NCBI GenBank assembly: GCA_003023745.1
Contig: PXYV01000004.1
Span: 46,213-110,212, forward strand
Origin: Sulfobacillus acidophilus
GTDB taxonomy: Bacteria; Bacillota; Sulfobacillia; Sulfobacillales; Sulfobacillaceae
DNA: 64,000 bases
Direction: 5' to 3'
Under the pieces are notes generated by a model. That model was not told the origin of the DNA and did not search any database. It saw nothing but the letters and a program-made list of their open reading frames with translations. Positions 60,170-64,000 of this stretch are shown in pieces (within the stretch, counting starts at the first letter, position 1; each line of letters begins with the position of its first letter). Position numbers and translations under genes: made by a program.

Positions 60170-61585
60170 ATGTTCGCACGATTTGTCATGGACCCAGACT
60201 TCCTTTCGGGGAGGCCTAGCGACTCTCTGATGCTGGCTCAATGGTGGATGCAAACCAGTCCCCACCAAACCGTCTACGTGCTTGATGACGTAGGACACTA
60301 TCTTGGGTTGGTCAGGTTATCCGCTGACTTAAATTGGGACACCCCCGGAACGCTCGCCGATCATATGGTCCCAGCCCACGCCACCGCAACCATACGTCCG
60401 GAGGATGAAGTTGAGTCGTTGGCGTCACTGTTTTCTGCGCATCCGGACTGGCCTTCCATTGCAGTCGTGGATTCCCAACAGATCATGCGGGGGGTGATTA
60501 CTCGCGATGTTCCGCTGACTCCACGAAAGCCTGCCCCAAACTATGAGCAAGCGCAAGCAAGCGGTATGTTGGCGGCCCATCTCGTCGAAGTGTTGCACTC
60601 CGGGCTGATCATTGTCGATGCGCATGGGGTCGTGCGCCTGTTGAATCCGTATGGAGCGGAATTGTTGGGCGTAACGGCCGAGCACGTGTTAGATCGCCCC
60701 TACGAGGAATTGGCGCAGTATCTCTTCTGGCATATGCGTGATTATCTGCGCGACAGCGCGGTGCCAAAGGCGCTAAGCGCCGAGGCCGACAACGGCGATC
60801 GAGAATTCGTGATTCAAAACGGGCGCCATATCCGATTCTCATTTGGAACCATGCGGGAACGAGATACACTGGTGGCAATCGTCATCACGTTTGTCGATGT
60901 GACCGAACTCAGAAATGCCGAACAAAAGGCCGAAGACACCGCACGGGAAGCCGAAATGGCGTTTGCATTGGCACTGCCTAACAGCAAGGTAGAAATGAAG
61001 TTAAAATCGTCTCCCGAATATCAAGACCTGTACGATCCCGTGACGGGCCAAGCCACCGTTACCGCTATTATCCCTGACGGAACCTATTGGCACGTCGTGA
61101 ACGGCTTACGCATCATGGCAGAGCTCAAGGAAATTGGCGTGTTTCAATTGGTTGGCCTGGATAAAGATACGATGGTTCAAGCCTTTATCTTTCACGACAT
61201 CGGCAAGGACCAACCACGCCTCGCGCTGAGACAAAGCTTTGTTCCCGCTGAAACCTTTGAGCCAGGGCCGCTGCACGCCGCCCGCAGTGCCGATTGGGCT
61301 GCAAAAGACTATCACCTGTCAGCCGACGTCCAGTGGATTATCCGCTATCATCACACGCCCGAATCTGATCTGCCCAACGACTTTCCGAAAGCCTTAAAGC
61401 CGATGTGGCGCCTCTTGCGGCTGATCGACGGCCTATCTGCCGGAATCACGCGGCGCCAAGCCAAAATTGCCCCAATCACGCGCGATGGCACCATTCTCAC
61501 CATACGTGAAGACAACGATGACTTACGCTATCGGCGCGCCTACACCATCTCCATTTATACGGGCGAGGAACACTCACTCCCATAA
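60170..61585 (+). CDS. CBS-pair / PAS / HD-domain signalling protein
   Basis: N-terminal CBS-like 'DSLMLAQWWMQTSPHQTVYVLDDVGHYLGLVRLSADL', PAS 'HSGLIIVDAHGVVRLLNPYGAELLGVTAEHVLDRPYEEL', HD 'AFIFHDIGKDQ...WIIRYHHTP'. Confidence 0.8.
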   Translation: MFARFVMDPDFLSGRPSDSLMLAQWWMQTSPHQTVYVLDDVGHYLGLVRLSADLNWDTPGTLADHMVPAHATATIRPEDEVESLASLFSAHPDWPSIAVVDSQQIMRGVITRDVPLTPRKPAPNYEQAQASGMLAAHLVEVLHSGLIIVDAHGVVRLLNPYGAELLGVTAEHVLDRPYEELAQYLFWHMRDYLRDSAVPKALSAEADNGDREFVIQNGRHIRFSFGTMRERDTLVAIVITFVDVTELRNAEQKAEDTAREAEMAFALALPNSKVEMKLKSSPEYQDLYDPVTGQATVTAIIPDGTYWHVVNGLRIMAELKEIGVFQLVGLDKDTMVQAFIFHDIGKDQPRLALRQSFVPAETFEPGPLHAARSADWAAKDYHLSADVQWIIRYHHTPESDLPNDFPKALKPMWRLLRLIDGLSAGITRRQAKIAPITRDGTILTIREDNDDLRYRRAYTISIYTGEEHSLP

Positions 61586-61803
61586 ACGATGGCCACTATC
61601 CCATGGGGGTCAGCCGAAATTGTTTCATGGTCTTACGCATTGCAACCGGTGTTTGCCTCTGGGAGCACCGCCGGGCCGTCTGGAACATTCGGTGGATGGC
61701 CCGCTGCCTAAGCCTATAGCCGACGACGCGAGCCTTGCAATTTGCCGAAGTCTTGTGTATCGCACAGTATATAATGGGGGCAATGGATCACTCGGGAAGG
61801 AAC

Positions 61804-63309
61804 GTGAAACATGTGACCGTCGTCGATATCGTGGCAGGCACCTCATTGTTGATTAATATCGCCCTCTTTATCCTCCTCTTAACCGGAGGATTGGTCAGAA
61901 GCTTGCAAACCTTTATGAAACAGCAAATGGAAATGTTGGCCAAAGGACAAGAACGGTTAGAAAAGGCACTGCAAGACAGCCTGTCGCTGGCCCGGGTGGA
62001 GTCCGGCCAAGCCGCGCAACATTTGCGCGAAGAAGTCGCTGGACACATCCAAACACTGGGCCAGGCACAAACCGATCTAGTGCGGACGGCAACCCTGGAT
62101 CAGGCCAAACTCATCCAAAATCTGCGAGAGTTTGAAGAAAGCACCCTGAAGCATATGGCAGCCGCCGACAAGGAACGCTTTGACACGTTCTCCCGCCAAA
62201 CGGACGACGGATTAGCTCAGCAGAACCGACACCTATCGGCCCTCATCGGCGAAATGGCCCTGCAACAAAAAAATCTCTTGGATTCATTTATGAAGCAGCT
62301 GGCCGAACTGACGCAAATGAACGCGACCAAGCTGGAACAAATTCGGACTACAGTGGAACAACAACTGACGGCCTTGCAAAAAGATAACAGCGAAAAACTG
62401 GAGTTGATGCGGGCCACCGTCGACGAAAAACTGCACCAAACGCTGGAACAAAGGCTGGGCGAATCATTCAAGCTGGTCAGTGAACGGCTCGAGCAAGTGC
62501 AAAAGGGATTAGGAGAAATGCAATCTCTGGCCTCGGGAGTCGGAGACTTGAAGAAAGTGCTGACTAATGTCAAGACGCGCGGGACGCTCGGCGAGATTCA
62601 ACTTGACAATATTTTGGAACAAATTTTAACGCCCGACCAATACGAATCCGCCGCCATCGTAAGGCGCGGCAGCCAGGAGCGCGTCGACTTCGCGGTGCGC
62701 TTGCCGGGCCGTGACGATGCCGGAGATGTTGTCTTGTTGCCTATTGATGCCAAATTCCCGTTAGAGGACTATCAACGCCTGGTGGAGGCACAAGAATCCG
62801 CGGATCTCGGGCAAGCGCAAGAAGCCGCAAAATTCTTAGAGACGCGCATTCGGGCCGAGGCTCGGAGCATTTCCGAAAAGTATGTGAACCCGCCCACCAC
62901 GACCGATTTCGCCATCTTGTTTGTGCCGATTGAAGGCTTATTCGCGGAAATTCTGCGCCGCCCGGGGTTATGGGAAGGGATACAGCGCGACTATCACGTC
63001 ATTGTCACCGGCCCCACCACGATTACCGCGCTATTGAATAGTCTCCAAATGGGCTTTCGCACGCTAGCCATCCAAAAGCGATCAAGCGAGGTGTGGAAGC
63101 TTCTCGGTGCGGTGAAGACGGAGTTTGGCAAGTTTGGCGAAGTGCTTGAAAAAACGCAAAAGAAGCTCCAAGAAGCCAGCAACACCATTGACTCGGCAAC
63201 CGTTCGAACTCGGGCCATTGAGCGCCAGCTCAGGACCGTGCAAGCGTTGCCGGTCGAAGAAAGCCAGCCTCTGCTGGAGGCGCTGGAAGGCAGTGTCGGC
63301 GAACGTTAA
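61804..63309 (+). CDS. rmuC: DNA recombination protein RmuC
   Basis: N-terminal TM plus coiled coil, then 'TRGTLGEIQLDNILEQILTPDQYE', 'DVVLLPIDAKFPLEDYQRLVEA', 'FAILFVPIEGLFAEILR', 'VIVTGPTTITALLNSLQMGF'. Confidence 0.95.
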   Translation: MKHVTVVDIVAGTSLLINIALFILLLTGGLVRSLQTFMKQQMEMLAKGQERLEKALQDSLSLARVESGQAAQHLREEVAGHIQTLGQAQTDLVRTATLDQAKLIQNLREFEESTLKHMAAADKERFDTFSRQTDDGLAQQNRHLSALIGEMALQQKNLLDSFMKQLAELTQMNATKLEQIRTTVEQQLTALQKDNSEKLELMRATVDEKLHQTLEQRLGESFKLVSERLEQVQKGLGEMQSLASGVGDLKKVLTNVKTRGTLGEIQLDNILEQILTPDQYESAAIVRRGSQERVDFAVRLPGRDDAGDVVLLPIDAKFPLEDYQRLVEAQESADLGQAQEAAKFLETRIRAEARSISEKYVNPPTTTDFAILFVPIEGLFAEILRRPGLWEGIQRDYHVIVTGPTTITALLNSLQMGFRTLAIQKRSSEVWKLLGAVKTEFGKFGEVLEKTQKKLQEASNTIDSATVRTRAIERQLRTVQALPVEESQPLLEALEGSVGER

Positions 63310-63408
63310 CAGGAGTCAACAAACCAGAGACCCGTTCGGGCTGACGGGAAATTCACATCAAGGTGCCTAGAAGCGGAAGCATCGGCTATCGAACCTTTAC
63401 CTTGCTGG

Positions 63409-63729
63409 TTACTGTCTCGCCAAAATGCGCGGCAAGTGCGGATAGCGGAGATGCAACACCACTGAACGCAAGCCCCATACGATCGCTATCCCCAGGGCAA
63501 TCTCCCAGGTGACGGGCGTGGTCTGATGCAACACGACGGCCACGGCTCCTTGTAGCCCAAACACGACCAGCAGTCCTTTGCTCATGGAGACGGCCTGCGC
63601 GATGTCCTCAATGCGGGTGCCGACATACCCGTTATGCGCAAATAGCCGCGCCGCCACCCGCCGAATCTGGTCCTCGCGTTGCGCGCGAATTTCTTGGTTC
63701 GCCCATTTGTGCGGGGCACTCAGTGTCAC
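63409..63729 (-). pseudogene. Chimeric ORF: TetR N-terminal HTH joined to a membrane segment
   Basis: 'QREDQIRRVAARLFAHNGYVGTRIEDIAQAVSMSKGLL' (TetR HTH) switches to hydrophobic 'VVFGLQGAVAVVLHQTTPVTWEIALGIAIVWGLRSVVLHL'; the TetR ligand domain is absent. Confidence 0.6.
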
Positions 63730-63844
63730 CTCTTTGTACTGAACACATGGTCAATGATAGCCGGTGTTAGTCGGGAAGCAAGATGGATCTAAAAGAACAG
63801 GCAGCCAGGCCATTGGGCGTTTGTCTATCGGCCCCCGTCGTTTT

Positions 63845-64000
63845 GGCTACATACATAGACGGTTAAGTCAGGGAAGAGTCCCCGAGTGGAGGAAAGTATG
63901 CTAAAATTAGGGAAATCGGGGCATTCGGGGAGGAATGGCACGGTGACGTTGATCCAATGGCAAGACCGATTCGGGACCGAGGAGGCTTGTCAAGATTACC
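63845..64000 (+). mobile_element. Left end of a second IS1595-type element with transposase start (63943-, runs off window)
   Basis: End-like sequence GGCTACATACATAGACGGTTAAGTCAGGG and 'VTLIQWQDRFGTEEACQDY', closely matching the 25.4-kb transposase N-terminus. Confidence 0.75.

Overview
The window looks like a chromosomal segment of a GC-moderate, spore-forming Firmicute; the gene content is Sulfobacillus-like, but this is inference only. The backbone is an ancestral Firmicute housekeeping neighbourhood: (holA, rpsT, spoIIP) ... (lepA, hemW) ... (hrcA, grpE, dnaJ, prmA, rsmE, Zn-ribbon ORF, rpsU, yqeY). Two accessory blocks interrupt it. Block 1 (about 6-21 kb) holds an Rpn-type nuclease/transposase with an in-frame 12-bp tandem repeat, an inositol catabolism operon (iolG-E-B-Cgl0159-like-C-D), a PIG-L deacetylase, two paralogous ABC solute-binding proteins with LacI-type operators, and a LacI regulator. 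Block 2 (about 24-45.5 kb) holds a PIN-type toxin-antitoxin pair, a truncated VirD4/TraG fragment, an IS1595-family transposase split in two by about 5 kb of cargo (secreted protein, alpha/beta hydrolase, Mrr-like nuclease), a two-gene split PEP-synthase/rifampin-phosphotransferase-like dikinase with an overlapping MFS gene, a second MFS gene, acsA, an intact IscB with a candidate upstream omega-RNA, fdhD, crotonase, an EthD-like protein and paaK. Further right are a histidine kinase, a fused ABC permease plus ATPase, hsp20, leuS with a T-box leader, an amine oxidase, a TnpB pseudogene, a CBS-PAS-HD protein, rmuC, a chimeric TetR/membrane ORF and the start of a second IS1595-type element. dnaK is absent from the hrcA-grpE-dnaJ operon although its CIRCE operator is perfect. 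No rRNA, tRNA or CRISPR array was recognised. All identifications come from reading the sequence; no searches were run.
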